This document shows positions 18,991 to 29,096 of a DNA stretch of 64,000 nt, one piece after another. Numbering within the stretch: position 1 is the first letter of the stretch; each line of letters opens with the position of its first letter. Source of the stretch: Ruegeria sp. HKCCD4315 (GTDB lineage: Bacteria; Pseudomonadota; Alphaproteobacteria; Rhodobacterales; Rhodobacteraceae); assembly GCF_013112245.1 (NCBI RefSeq), contig NZ_WVRN01000002.1:496001-560000 (forward strand). The letters are read 5' to 3'. The notes under the pieces were generated by a model that made no database searches, was not told the DNA's origin, and saw only the letters and a program-made list of their open reading frames with translations. Position numbers and translations under genes: made by a program.

Positions 18991-20016
18991 TCAGTTCGAT
19001 TCCAGCGCGTCTTTGAACGCGGTGCTATGGGCAGTAATATAAGCTTCTTCACCGCCTGTCACATCCCGCGAGATGAAATACACGGCAAGTTTATGCTCTT
19101 CCGCCAGTTTCAGGCCCTTTTCCTGACCCAAGGCCAGCATCGCGGTGGCCCATGCATCGGCCATCATCGCGTTTTCGGCCAAAACAGTGACAGAGGTCGT
19201 CCGGTGCGTGATCGGGCGTCCGGTCGTGGGATCGATAATATGCGAATAGCGCACGCCGTCCTGTTCGAAGAAATTCTTGTAGTCGCCCGAGCTGGCCATG
19301 CCCAGGTCATTCACTGACACGATCAGCTGAATGCTCTGACTGCCCGTTTCCGGTTTTTCGATGCCGATGCGCCAAGCTTCGCCCTTTTCGTTCTGACCCA
19401 TGGCAACCAGATCACCACCAATTTCAACCAGGTAATTCTCGATTCCGGCGTCCCTTAAGGTTTCGGCAACCGCATCGATGCCATATCCCTTGGCAATTGC
19501 AGACAGGTTGATACCGACGCTGGCGTCAGATTTCGCAAGAGTTCCGGCTTCGTCATCCAGCGTCAGCAGACGGCTTTGGCCGACGCCGTTTAACGCGGCC
19601 TGGATGTCAGCGTCAGACGGCACCGGATCTTCGGGCTTACGAGGGCCAAACCCCCATAATTCGATCAGTGGGCCAAGGGTCACATCGAAAATTCCACCGG
19701 TTTTTTCGTGCACGTCGTTGGCAGCAGCGATGACCAAACCGAATTCGTCCGAGATAGTCATCGGCTCTGTACTGGCCGACGCCGAAAAGACAGAGACCTC
19801 GGAATTCGAGTCCCAGTTCGACATCTTCGCGTTGACCTCAGCCAATGTCTCATCGACCGAGGCTGCAAGTTTGGCCTCGTCCAGATCGTCGCCTATGGCA
19901 GTGATATTGAAGGTTGTCCCCATCGTTTCACCGGACAGGCGAACCACTTCGGGCTCCTTGTCCAAAAAGCAGCCGGAAAGAAGGGCAACAAGGGCCACAA
20001 AAGGCAAAAGACGCAT
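18991..20016 (-). CDS. apbE: FAD:protein FMN transferase (ApbE lipoprotein)
   Basis: 341-aa exported flavin transferase that attaches FMN covalently to Thr in NqrB and NqrC. The frame is open from 20049, but the ATG at 20016 gives a lipoprotein signal MRLLPFVALVALLSGC with Cys16 as the lipid site, and GGAG-type Shine-Dalgarno bases lie just upstream. ApbE motifs include GETMGTTFNI, GINLSAIAKGYGID, YLVEIGGDLVAMG and YSHIIDPTTGRP. Both expected target motifs are encoded in this window, so the partner is clear. Confidence 0.95.
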   Translation of the reverse strand: MRLLPFVALVALLSGCFLDKEPEVVRLSGETMGTTFNITAIGDDLDEAKLAASVDETLAEVNAKMSNWDSNSEVSVFSASASTEPMTISDEFGLVIAAANDVHEKTGGIFDVTLGPLIELWGFGPRKPEDPVPSDADIQAALNGVGQSRLLTLDDEAGTLAKSDASVGINLSAIAKGYGIDAVAETLRDAGIENYLVEIGGDLVAMGQNEKGEAWRIGIEKPETGSQSIQLIVSVNDLGMASSGDYKNFFEQDGVRYSHIIDPTTGRPITHRTTSVTVLAENAMMADAWATAMLALGQEKGLKLAEEHKLAVYFISRDVTGGEEAYITAHSTAFKDALESN

Positions 20017-20082
20017 AGGGCGAGCTCCGGGAATTTCTGTGCCCGGCATATGCCAGTGACCCTCGTCAGAGTCAAATCGACA

Positions 20083-20268
20083 TCAGAGTTTTAACGGCAG
20101 AAAACCCAATACCAAAAGCCCAACCCCAGCCGGAACTCCAAACAACCACGCTCGCTTCTGCCACCCCGGGGCCTGGTGCTTCCAGGCCATGCGAAAGTTG
20201 TGACCACACACGACAACCGCAAAGAAGATCAAAGCGGCCACAGGCGGTGTAAGGTAGAGTCCACTCAC
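20083..20268 (-). CDS. Small membrane protein upstream of apbE (hypothetical)
   Basis: 61-aa frame starting at GTG 20268, with two hydrophobic stretches (PPVAALIFFAVVVCG and FGVPAGVGLLVLGFLPL) separated by a basic loop (RMAWKHQAPGWQKRAW). It is on the same strand as apbE and nqrM and ends 66 nt before the apbE ATG. A longer overlapping frame on the same strand (20072-20392) is less protein-like. The position suggests a part in the NQR maturation operon, but the family is not recognised and the call rests on composition and context. Confidence 0.5.
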   Translation of the reverse strand: MSGLYLTPPVAALIFFAVVVCGHNFRMAWKHQAPGWQKRAWLFGVPAGVGLLVLGFLPLKL

Positions 20269-20390
20269 AAGCTTGATCGTCCTTTGTTGACCCAGATTTC
20301 GTGCATTCGGGCATTTGCACCCTATACAGGTCGTTTAGCTGCGCTAAGGTGAAAGGGAAAGACATTGCAAGAACCATAAGGAGATTGCCC

Positions 20391-20915
20391 ATGGCCCCAA
20401 CCTCTTACCAGTCACCAACACGCGGCGACAAGGCAGACAAGACGACGTATAGCCAATCGGCAGAATCGAACTTGTCGCACTCACAGACCACCGTGGCCAA
20501 ACTGCTTGAGGGAAAAGGGGACGCGGTATTTTCGGTGCGGCCAAACGATACGATCCATTCGGTGGTCAACACGCTTAAGGACAAGCGGATCGGGGCCGTT
20601 TTGGTGACAGATCAAAACGGAGCCTTGCAAGGCATCCTGTCAGAGCGCGACATTGTGCGGCGCATGGCAGACACACCCGGCCAGACCTTGCCGCAAGCGG
20701 TCGAAGACCTGATGACCAAAGAGGTCAAGACCTGTACACCAGACGATCTGCTAAACGATGTGCTGAAGACAATGACCGAAGGTCGTTTCCGCCATATGCC
20801 CGTTCTGCGTGACGGCCATTTGAGTGGCGTCATCACTATCGGAGACGTCGTGCATTTCCGATTGAAAGAGCTGGAATACGAAGCCCTTCGAATGAAGCAG
20901 ATGATTGTCGGCTAG
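20391..20915 (+). CDS. CBS-domain protein
   Basis: 174-aa soluble protein with two tandem CBS domains (about 45-100 and 110-165): FSVRPNDTIHSVVNTLKDKRIGAVLVTD, then CTPDDLLNDVLKTMTEGRF. CBS pairs usually bind adenine nucleotides and act as energy sensors. The frame is open from 20301, but the ATG at 20391 has AAGGAG seven bases upstream and is chosen. The N-terminal 40 residues are polar and disordered. It converges on the phosphatase gene with a 2-nt gap. No attached effector domain, so the target is unknown. Confidence 0.88.
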   Translation: MAPTSYQSPTRGDKADKTTYSQSAESNLSHSQTTVAKLLEGKGDAVFSVRPNDTIHSVVNTLKDKRIGAVLVTDQNGALQGILSERDIVRRMADTPGQTLPQAVEDLMTKEVKTCTPDDLLNDVLKTMTEGRFRHMPVLRDGHLSGVITIGDVVHFRLKELEYEALRMKQMIVG

Positions 20916-20917
20916 GA

Positions 20918-21682
20918 TCAGCCCGTCGAAAGGAACCTGACGCCTCCGTCCTCGATCTCCGCGGCCGTCAACCGGCCTGAGGCAAAAGCGCCCGTGTCAA
21001 TCGACAGGACCCTGTTTCTGACACGGGGCTGGTTTACGATTGTGTGACCGTGCACCACCCATTGATCATCGCCGCGCGCGGTTCTTGGGAACATGGGATG
21101 TCCCCAAAGGCAGATCTGACGATCCTGAGCTTCGACAGGGCGACGAGGGTCCAAAGCCGCGTGAACAATAGTGACGTTGCCACTGGTCCAGGTCAGGGGC
21201 CGCTTTGTCAGCCATTCCAGCAATTCCTGACCCATCGCTTGTCGTAGGCCTTCGGCCAGTTCCTTGACTTTCCGGCTTTCTTCCAGGTCTCCAGTTGGTT
21301 TGAGCCCGAATGACGCCAGCGTATGCAGACCTCCGTTTCGAAACCAGAGCCGTGCATGGCGTTCTGGATCATCCAAGAAATGCAACAACATCTCTTCATG
21401 GTTACCAAGGAGGCAATGGACGTTCCGATCTGATGCGTCGCTCAGATGGTGCAGATGGCGCAACACTTGCGCGCTGAAAGGCCCCCGGTCAATGTAGTCT
21501 CCAACAAAAACCAGAGGGCTTTGATCATCCAAGCGTGGCAACAACGCATGCAACAAATCCAGACGGCCATGAATATCAGCCACCGCCGTCACTCGCGTGG
21601 TGGGGGCGATGTCACAGGGGAAGGTATCGGTTGCTCGCCCTGTTTTGCGTTGAAGTCGCTGTCTGATCCAATTGCTTATCAT
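20918..21682 (-). CDS. PPP-family metallophosphatase (PrpA/ApaH-like serine/threonine phosphatase)
   Basis: 254-aa calcineurin-like phosphatase. Metal-binding motifs are ADIHGR (Asp36, His38), GDYIDRG (Asp62) and LLGNHEE (Asn94, His95), followed by VHAALD and HGHT histidines. This set is typical of bacterial PPP-family protein phosphatases. Either protein dephosphorylation or hydrolysis of dinucleotide polyphosphates is possible. It is divergent from the epimerase gene and convergent with the CBS gene. Confidence 0.85.
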   Translation of the reverse strand: MISNWIRQRLQRKTGRATDTFPCDIAPTTRVTAVADIHGRLDLLHALLPRLDDQSPLVFVGDYIDRGPFSAQVLRHLHHLSDASDRNVHCLLGNHEEMLLHFLDDPERHARLWFRNGGLHTLASFGLKPTGDLEESRKVKELAEGLRQAMGQELLEWLTKRPLTWTSGNVTIVHAALDPRRPVEAQDRQICLWGHPMFPRTARGDDQWVVHGHTIVNQPRVRNRVLSIDTGAFASGRLTAAEIEDGGVRFLSTG

Positions 21683-21866
21683 ACGGTCTGTTCCCTACCC
21701 TTCTCGCCTATTGGCGGCAATGAACAACTGATTGAGCAGGCAAAGTGTTGACCAACGGCCATAGGTTGTCCGATATGGCCTTGAAAGTCGTCAAACGCCA
21801 TTGGTCTGGTTCATGGACCAAAGCCGTTTGGTCAGCCATGGTTTTGCAGAGCGTTCAGAGGGTTTT

Positions 21867-22880
21867 ATGAAGCGGGTATTGATTACGGGCTCTGCGGGGT
21901 TCATCGGTTTCCACCTGGCCAAGCTGCTTCTGGCAGAAGGGTTCCGGGTGCATGGCTATGACGGAATGACCGATTATTACGATGTGACCCTGAAACAGCG
22001 CAGACATCAGATCCTATTGCAAACCCCAGGGTTTACCGCGACCGAAGATCGGCTGGAAAACTATGACCGTCTGGTGCAAGTGGCGGACGAGTTCCAACCC
22101 GATTTCATCGTCCACCTGGCGGCCCAAGCCGGTGTTCGGCACAGCCTCGAATACCCCCGAAGCTATATCGAATCTAACGTCGTTGGCACGTTCAACGTAA
22201 TGGAAATCGCGCGTCAGCATGAGGTCGAGCATCTGTTGATGGCTTCGACCTCGTCCATCTATGGTGCCAACGAAGAAATGCCGTTTACCGAAACGGAAAA
22301 AGCGGACACGCAATTGACCATCTACTCTGCCACCAAAAAGGCGAATGAGGCGATGGGGCATTCCTATGCGCATCTGTGGAAGCTGCCGACCACGATGTTT
22401 CGGTTCTTTACGGTCTATGGCACCTGGGGGCGGCCCGATCTGGCCTATTTCAAGTTTGTGGCCGCCATTTTGGAAGGTCGTCCCATTGATATCTACAATC
22501 ATGGAGACATGTATCGGGACTTCACCCATGTTGAGGATCTTGTGCGCGGGATCAGATTGCTAATCGATGTGCCCCCGGTCCGGCCGGCCAGCCGTGAAGA
22601 CATTGAGGACGGCGACAGCCTGTCACCCGTAGCACCCTATCGTATCGTCAATATTGGAAACGGCGACAAAGTGCGCTTGATGGATTTCATCGAAGCTATC
22701 GAAGAGGCGGTTGGACAGAAGGCAATCAAGAACTTTATGCCGATGCAGATGGGCGACGTTCATGCGACATGGGCTGACAACCGTTTGTTGCAGCGGCTGA
22801 CCAATTACCGTCCACAGACGGACCTGAAAGACGGCATAGCCCAGTTCGTTTCCTGGTATCGGGATTATTACGGAAAATAG
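21867..22880 (+). CDS. NAD-dependent nucleotide-sugar epimerase (UDP-glucuronate 4-epimerase type)
   Basis: 337-aa extended short-chain dehydrogenase. GSAGFIG at 8-14 binds NAD; the catalytic triad has the STSSIYG serine region and YSATK with Tyr153 and Lys157. The internal DGMTDYYDVTLKQRR and FTVYGTWGRPDLAYFKF blocks match UDP-glucuronate epimerases that supply galacturonate for capsule or LPS. The ATG at 21867 follows CAGAGG and gives the canonical N-terminus; an upstream in-frame ATG at 21801 adds unrelated residues. It sits alone, outside the EPS cluster. Confidence 0.88.
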   Translation: MKRVLITGSAGFIGFHLAKLLLAEGFRVHGYDGMTDYYDVTLKQRRHQILLQTPGFTATEDRLENYDRLVQVADEFQPDFIVHLAAQAGVRHSLEYPRSYIESNVVGTFNVMEIARQHEVEHLLMASTSSIYGANEEMPFTETEKADTQLTIYSATKKANEAMGHSYAHLWKLPTTMFRFFTVYGTWGRPDLAYFKFVAAILEGRPIDIYNHGDMYRDFTHVEDLVRGIRLLIDVPPVRPASREDIEDGDSLSPVAPYRIVNIGNGDKVRLMDFIEAIEEAVGQKAIKNFMPMQMGDVHATWADNRLLQRLTNYRPQTDLKDGIAQFVSWYRDYYGK

Positions 22881-22905
22881 CGTCGTGTGACGGCCAAAAC
22901 GAAAA

Positions 22906-22928
22906 AACCGGCGCTTGAAGCGCCGGTT
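22906..22928. terminator. Bidirectional terminator between epimerase and nqrF
   Basis: AACCGGCGCTT and AAGCGCCGGTT form an almost perfect palindrome of 23 bp. It is preceded by a GAAAAA run and followed by CTTGTTTT, so it provides U-tracts in both directions and should end both the epimerase and nqr transcripts. Confidence 0.8.
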
Positions 22929-22937
22929 CTTGTTTTC

Positions 22938-24161
22938 TTACCCGCCAAAATCGTCGAGCATGATGTCTTCTCGGTCCACGCCCAGGTCCAGCAGCATGTT
23001 GATGACCGACTGGTTCATGATGGGCGGGCCACACATGTAGAATTCACAGTCTTCTGGCGCGGGATGGTTCTTGAGGTATTCTTCGAACAGGACGTTATGG
23101 ATGAAACCGGTATAGCCTTTCCAGTCATCCTCGGGCTGCGCATCCGAAAGCGCGACATGCCAATCGAAATTGTCGAACTCTTCGGCCAGTTGGTCGAAAT
23201 CTTCGACAAAGAACATCTCTTTCTTCGACCGCGCGCCGTACCAGAAGCTGATCTTGCGATCGCGATTTTCCAGACGTTTGAGCTGGTCAAAAATGTGGCT
23301 GCGCATGGGGGCCATGCCCGCACCACCACCGATGAACACCATCTCTTTTTGGGTCTCGCGCGCGAAGAACTCGCCAAACGGACCCGAGATTGTGACCTTG
23401 TCACCCGGCTTCAAGTTGAAGATGTAAGATGACATCTGACCCGGAGGGATACCTTCCGAGCCCGGAGGCGGTGAAGCTACGCGGACGTTCAGCATGATCA
23501 TGCCCTTCTCGTCCGGGTAGTTGGCCATCGAATAGGCGCGCTCGATCGGTTCCGCGACAACCGACTCGTACTGCCAAAGATTGAAGCGGTCCCAGTCTTC
23601 GCGATATTCCTCTTCCACGTCGAAATCAGTGTATTTCAACGCGTGCGCAGGGGCTTCAATCTGAATGTAGCCACCCGCGCGGAAGTTCACGTCCTCGCCT
23701 TCCGGCAGATCCAGCGTCAGCGCCTTGATGAAGGTTGCCACGTTCTCATTCGAACGCACCGTGCATTCCCATTTCTTGACGCCAAAGACCTCTTCGGGGA
23801 CTTCGATGTCCATATCCTGCTTCACGGCCACCTGACAGGACAGTCGGTCACCGCACGAGGCTTCGCGTTTGGTGATATGGCTTTCCTCAGTGGGCAGGAT
23901 CGACCCACCACCCGAATGCACGCGCACCCGACATTGCGCACAGGTGCCACCACCCCCGCAAGCCGAAGGAACAAAAAGCTTTTCGGCCGCCAGCGTTTGC
24001 AGCAATTTGCCGCCAGCTGGTACGGAAATGGTTTTCTCGCCATTGATTGTGATGTTCACGTTGCCGGTCGACACCAGCTTGGACCGGGCGGCCATGATGA
24101 CGGCCACCAGTGCCAGAACGATGACGGTGAAAAGAGCTACGCCTAGGGTAAAGGTTTCCAT
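22938..24161 (-). CDS. nqrF: Na+-translocating NADH:quinone reductase subunit F
   Basis: 407-aa NADH-oxidising subunit: one N-terminal membrane helix, a ferredoxin-like 2Fe-2S domain with Cys at 68, 74, 77 and 109 ([11 protein letters not shown] ... LSC), then FAD (RAYSMANYP) and NADH ([15 protein letters not shown]) domains of the ferredoxin reductase fold. It ends with DIMLDDFGG. Last gene of the nqrABCDEF operon. Confidence 0.97.
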   Translation of the reverse strand: METFTLGVALFTVIVLALVAVIMAARSKLVSTGNVNITINGEKTISVPAGGKLLQTLAAEKLFVPSACGGGGTCAQCRVRVHSGGGSILPTEESHITKREASCGDRLSCQVAVKQDMDIEVPEEVFGVKKWECTVRSNENVATFIKALTLDLPEGEDVNFRAGGYIQIEAPAHALKYTDFDVEEEYREDWDRFNLWQYESVVAEPIERAYSMANYPDEKGMIMLNVRVASPPPGSEGIPPGQMSSYIFNLKPGDKVTISGPFGEFFARETQKEMVFIGGGAGMAPMRSHIFDQLKRLENRDRKISFWYGARSKKEMFFVEDFDQLAEEFDNFDWHVALSDAQPEDDWKGYTGFIHNVLFEEYLKNHPAPEDCEFYMCGPPIMNQSVINMLLDLGVDREDIMLDDFGG

Positions 24162-24171
24162 TGACGCCTCC

Positions 24172-24779
24172 TTACAGTTTCACGCCCGAGAAGGACATGA
24201 AGGCCATGGCCATCAATCCTGCGGTGATGAAGGTGATGCCCAGACCCTGTAGGCCGTCGGGAATGTCCGAATATTTCAGCTTTTCGCGAACACCCGCCAT
24301 CGCAGTGATCGCCAACGCCCAACCAAAGCCCGAAGACAGGCCATAGGTTGCCGCCTCGGCAAAGTTGTAGTCACGCTCGACCATGAACAAAGACCCACCC
24401 AGAATGGCGCAGTTCACTGTGATCAGCGGCAGGAAAATCCCCAGCGCGTTGTAAAGCGGCGGGAAGTACTTGTCCAAAACCATCTCGAGGATCTGAACCA
24501 TCGCCGCGATCACGCCGATATACGAGATCAGGCCAAGGAAGGTCAGGTCCACATCCGGGAAGCCAGCCCAGGCAAGTGCGCCCGGTTTCAGCAAGTAGTT
24601 CAGCAACAGATTGTTCGCGGGCACGGTGATGGCCTGCACGACCATAACCGAAATACCCAGACCCAGCGCGGTTGAAATCTTCTTGGAAACGGCGATGAAG
24701 GTACACATCCCCAGGAAGAAGCTGAGCGCAAGGTTTTCGACAAAGATGGCCTTTACGGCCAGTGAGATCAGACCTTCCA

Positions 24780-24780
<1 letters not shown>
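24172..24780 (-). CDS. nqrE: Na+-NQR subunit E
   Basis: 202-aa membrane subunit of the RnfA/NqrE family with six helices; [10 protein letters not shown] carries the conserved Cys of the intramembrane Fe site, with a second Cys in TVNCAILGG. The start overlaps the nqrD stop by one base (TAATG), indicating tight coupling. Confidence 0.96.
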
Positions 24781-25432
<652 letters not shown>

Positions 25433-25433
<1 letters not shown>

Positions 25434-26248
25434 TAGAACTCTCCTGCTTGCAGCTTGGCCAGGAACGGAGCATAGCCCGCGTCACCCATCCAGAATTTCA
25501 CCAGGTTATCGACACCAACCGAGGTCAGGGTCGCCCCTGCCAGAGCATCGATATAGAAATCGGGACCGGCCGCAGGTTGCGATTTGGACACCGTGATTTG
25601 CAGATCACCATTGTCATCGCGCAACTTCTTGCCATTCCACAACGCTTTCCAGCGCGGGTTATCCACCTCGGCCCCAAGGCCGGGGGTTTCGCCGTGCTGA
25701 TAGAATTGCAGGCCGTAGATATCGTTGCCGTTATTCTCCAGCGCAATAAAGCCATAAAGCGTGGACCATAGACCATAGCCGTGCAGCGGCAGGATCACCT
25801 TGTCCAGATCACCTGCATCATCACGCAGTAGGTAAATCACGCGGTATTTCGACTTGCGACCAATGCCCGCGGGATCATCGTCCAGCGCAACGCTCAACTC
25901 AGGGTCGCTGGCAGCAGCGATGTCGTCGAAGGTGGTCGGGTCGAACCGATCATCGACGAAGTCACCGGTGGACAGTTCCAGCACATGCGGTTCAAAAGCG
26001 GCAAACGCTTCGGTCACATCGATGCCGGGTTCAAAAACGCCCGCAACTTGCAGAACGTTGACCTGTTTGTCCTTCAGTCGGTTGGTTTCCTGTACCGGGC
26101 GCAGGCTAACGGCTGCGGCGGAAACGACCATCGAGGCGACAAGACAAACGGCGACGGCGATGAAGATCGTTTTGCCAACCGAGTCCGGCGAGGCCGCCAG
26201 AAACTTGGCAATCGCGCCCTTCGGTTCTTGGGAATGCGTATCAGACAT
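25433..26248 (-). CDS. nqrC: Na+-NQR subunit C (covalent FMN)
   Basis: 271-aa subunit with one N-terminal helix (about 28-48) and a large periplasmic FMN-binding domain. The flavinylation motif is [10 protein letters not shown] with Thr240 as the attachment residue; the usual Ser of SGAT is Ala here. [12 protein letters not shown] is another family block. The start overlaps the nqrB stop by 8 nt. Confidence 0.96.
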
Positions 26249-27449
26249 GGCGACGCGCCCTCCGTTTAATGTTGGCCTGAACGACGAAGTAATCGATCAG
26301 CGGTGCAAAAACGTTCCCGAACAGGATTGCCAGCATCATGCCTTCGGGGAAAGCCGGATTGATCACGCGGATCATCACAACCATGACACCGATCAGAGCG
26401 CCATAGATATAGCGACCTACGTTGGTGTGGCTGGCCGAAACCGGTTCGGTCACCATAAAGGCCAGACCAAACGCGTAACCGCCCAGAACGATGTGCCAGT
26501 ACCATGGCATCGCGAACATTGGGTTGGTGTCCGAGCCAATGAGGTTCAGCAGCAGGGTAAAGCCGATAGTTCCGGCCAGACAGCCCACAATCAGCCGGTA
26601 ATTGGCAATCTTCGTCGTCAGCAGGAAGGCCAGACCGATCATACACGCCAAGGTCGATGTCTCACCAAAGCTGCCCTGGATCTGTCCGAAGAACGCGTTT
26701 GACCAGGTGATGCCTTCAGCCGCCAGCGCCTGAACGCCGTCAGCCGCCGAAACCGCCAGTGCAGTTGCACCCGAGAACCCATCAACCGGGGTCCAAACCG
26801 CATCGCCCGACATCTGCGCAGGATAAGCGAAGTACAAGAAAGCCCGGCCAACCAGCGCCGGGTTGAGGAAGTTCTTGCCTGTCCCACCAAACACTTCCTT
26901 ACCGATCACGACACCGAAGATAATCCCCAATGCGACCTGCCAAAGTGGCGTGGTCGCGGGCATGATCAGCGTGTAGAGCATTGATGTGACAAGGAAACCC
27001 TCGTTCACCTCGTGCCCGCGCACGGTTGCGAAGATGACCTCGAAAATACCACCGGCGACCAGCGTGACGATATAGATCGGTAGGAAATACATCAGCCCGT
27101 GCATGACATTGGCAAAAATGCTTTCCGGGTTCAGCGAGATGCCAAACATCTGCAGAATGGCGATCCGCCATCCAGTTGCGGAATCAGGCCCAAGCGTGGC
27201 TATAGCTGAATTGGCCTGATAGCCGGTATTGTACATTCCCCACAGGATACACGGGATCGTCGCGATCACGACATAGGTCATGATCCGCTTCATATCCACG
27301 TAAGACCGCGCATGAGGGGCAACGGTGGTCACAGTTTTCGGAGTGTAGATAAAGCTTTCGACCATCTCGTAGATGGGGAAATACTTTTCGTACTTGCCGC
27401 CCTTGGTAAAGTTCGGCTCGATCCGATCGAAGAAGCTGCGCAAACCCAT
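26241..27449 (-). CDS. nqrB: Na+-NQR subunit B (covalent FMN)
   Basis: 402-aa polytopic subunit. DGFSGATALAV contains the covalent FMN site at Thr229, which ApbE should modify. GGTGKNFLNPALVGRAFL and EPVSASHTNVGRY are conserved blocks. It carries the riboflavin site and is essential for Na+ transport in characterised NQR. Six nucleotides lie between it and nqrA upstream. Confidence 0.96.
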   Translation of the reverse strand: MGLRSFFDRIEPNFTKGGKYEKYFPIYEMVESFIYTPKTVTTVAPHARSYVDMKRIMTYVVIATIPCILWGMYNTGYQANSAIATLGPDSATGWRIAILQMFGISLNPESIFANVMHGLMYFLPIYIVTLVAGGIFEVIFATVRGHEVNEGFLVTSMLYTLIMPATTPLWQVALGIIFGVVIGKEVFGGTGKNFLNPALVGRAFLYFAYPAQMSGDAVWTPVDGFSGATALAVSAADGVQALAAEGITWSNAFFGQIQGSFGETSTLACMIGLAFLLTTKIANYRLIVGCLAGTIGFTLLLNLIGSDTNPMFAMPWYWHIVLGGYAFGLAFMVTEPVSASHTNVGRYIYGALIGVMVVMIRVINPAFPEGMMLAILFGNVFAPLIDYFVVQANIKRRARRHV

Positions 27450-27454
27450 TTGGA

Positions 27455-28798
27455 TCAGCCCTCCTTTTCAATCTTGCTCAGGCAGTCGCGCAGCGCCAGC
27501 CCGTATTCATATTTCGCTGGACAGGCAAAGCCCACAAGGCCTAGGTCCTCTTCATCCAGCTCCAATGCGCCCAAGGCTTGGGCGGTGTCGGTATCCATCA
27601 CCAACAAAGCGCGCAGTAACTGTGTGGGCAGGTAATCCTGCGGCATCAGTTCCTCGAACACACCGGTTGGCACCATCGCGCGACGTCCACCATTCAGGTT
27701 GGATGTAAAAGCGTACAGCTTCTTGGCAAACGCAGAACCCAAAACGGGCTGAACAGAAAACTTCGATGGCATTGGACGAATCCAGCCCATCGGAATTTGA
27801 TCGTGATCTTCACGTATGATGCTGATCTGGCGCGCAAATCGACCCAGATAGGCTGTCGGTCCATCCGCTTGCTGACCAGACAGGATTGAACCCGAGATGA
27901 TACGCGGCGTGCCGTCCACGTTCACCTCATCACGGGTCAGGTCATCCGTGGATGCACCCATAACGGTGCGTACCAGACGCGGCTGACGCGCCCCGGGTCC
28001 GGTCAAAGCAATCACAATATTGGGATCCAGATGACCGGTTTGCATTAGGCGGCCGATTGCAATGACATCCTGATAGCTGATGGTCCAGACCTGCTTTTCA
28101 CCAACCAGAGGCTCGAGAAAATGGATATGGGTACCCGCCAGACCAGACGGGTGCGGACCAGAAAACGCCGCCGATTCTACGCCGGGAACATCTGCTCCGG
28201 GGATCGCATCGCCGTCCTTCTGGCACAGAAAGGTTTTTCCTTCGGTCAGTTTGGTGATCGCTGCCAGACCCGAGTTGAACGCCTCGGGCGCTTCAGCGAT
28301 GATCGACGCGGCATCTGGGGCCAGCGGATCACTGTCCATGGCAGTTACAAAGATTGCCGTCGGCGCGCTGCCCGGCTGCGGCATCTTCGAATAGGGCCGG
28401 GTGCGAAACGCGGTCCACAGGCCGGCTGCACACAGTTTGGCGGTCACACCTTCTGCGCTGTTTGCATCGCCAACGTTCGAAAAATCGACGCCGTTGTCAT
28501 TTGCATCCGACACTTCGATCACAACGCTTTGCAGGACACGGCGGGCACCTCGGTTGATGGCAACCACCTTACCGCTTACCGGCGCAACCATCATCGCCTC
28601 TGGTGCGTCCTTGTGGCAGAACAACGGTGCACCCCGTTGAACCTCCTCACCCTCTTGCACCAACATCTTGGGCTTCAGGCCGATATAATCTCCACCCAAA
28701 ACGCCGACGGTCTTGTAGTCCGGCCCCGGATGGATGGTCTGGTCAGGAGCGCCTTCAACCGGCAGATCCAACCCTTTTTTAAGTTTGAAAGTTTGCAT
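27455..28798 (-). CDS. nqrA: Na+-NQR subunit A
   Basis: 447-aa soluble subunit on the cytoplasmic face of the complex. MQTFKLKKGLDLPVEGAP is the canonical N-terminus, so the start is placed at 28798 rather than at the in-frame ATG 28864. The N-terminus resembles barrel-sandwich domains (VQEGEEVQRGAPLF), with PVSGKVVAINRG following. First gene of the operon; the gap upstream holds a strong palindrome. Confidence 0.96.
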   Translation of the reverse strand: MQTFKLKKGLDLPVEGAPDQTIHPGPDYKTVGVLGGDYIGLKPKMLVQEGEEVQRGAPLFCHKDAPEAMMVAPVSGKVVAINRGARRVLQSVVIEVSDANDNGVDFSNVGDANSAEGVTAKLCAAGLWTAFRTRPYSKMPQPGSAPTAIFVTAMDSDPLAPDAASIIAEAPEAFNSGLAAITKLTEGKTFLCQKDGDAIPGADVPGVESAAFSGPHPSGLAGTHIHFLEPLVGEKQVWTISYQDVIAIGRLMQTGHLDPNIVIALTGPGARQPRLVRTVMGASTDDLTRDEVNVDGTPRIISGSILSGQQADGPTAYLGRFARQISIIREDHDQIPMGWIRPMPSKFSVQPVLGSAFAKKLYAFTSNLNGGRRAMVPTGVFEELMPQDYLPTQLLRALLVMDTDTAQALGALELDEEDLGLVGFACPAKYEYGLALRDCLSKIEKEG

Positions 28799-28868
28799 GT
28801 CGCTACGTTCTTCCAAGCCTTCATTGCTGCGCCTGCATTGCTGACGCCAGTTGGGGCCATGCAATAAC

Positions 28869-28921
28869 GCGGAAATTCATACCACTTGTCGCGAAAGCGA
28901 CAAAATGGGTCCAAATTCCGC
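28869..28921. promoter_or_regulatory. Nested palindrome in nqrA upstream region
   Basis: TTGTCGC-GAAA-GCGACAA (28886-28903) is a perfect 7-bp inverted repeat. It is flanked by outer arms GCGGAAATT (28869-28877) and AAATTCCGC (28913-28921), which pair at 8 of 9 positions. It is about 70-120 bp upstream of the nqrA ATG and about 180-230 bp from the divergent methyltransferase ATG. It could be an operator or a leader hairpin. Confidence 0.45.
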
Positions 28922-29096
28922 AGGCATAATTCCGATCACGGACCCTTTACGCGGGGACGCTTCTAAACGCAAACCTGTTACCGCCAAAAGTTATCTTGAA
29001 ACCGCACTTTCCCGCTATTTACTCGGCAAAGTGACACATTTCGGGCGCCAAAAAAAGCGTGTCGCACCCGCGAAGGTTCCGGTGTAAGCAACCAAA

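Noticed and set aside
25854..26702. 282-codon plus-strand frame
   Set aside because: Antisense to nqrC and nqrB, both clear.
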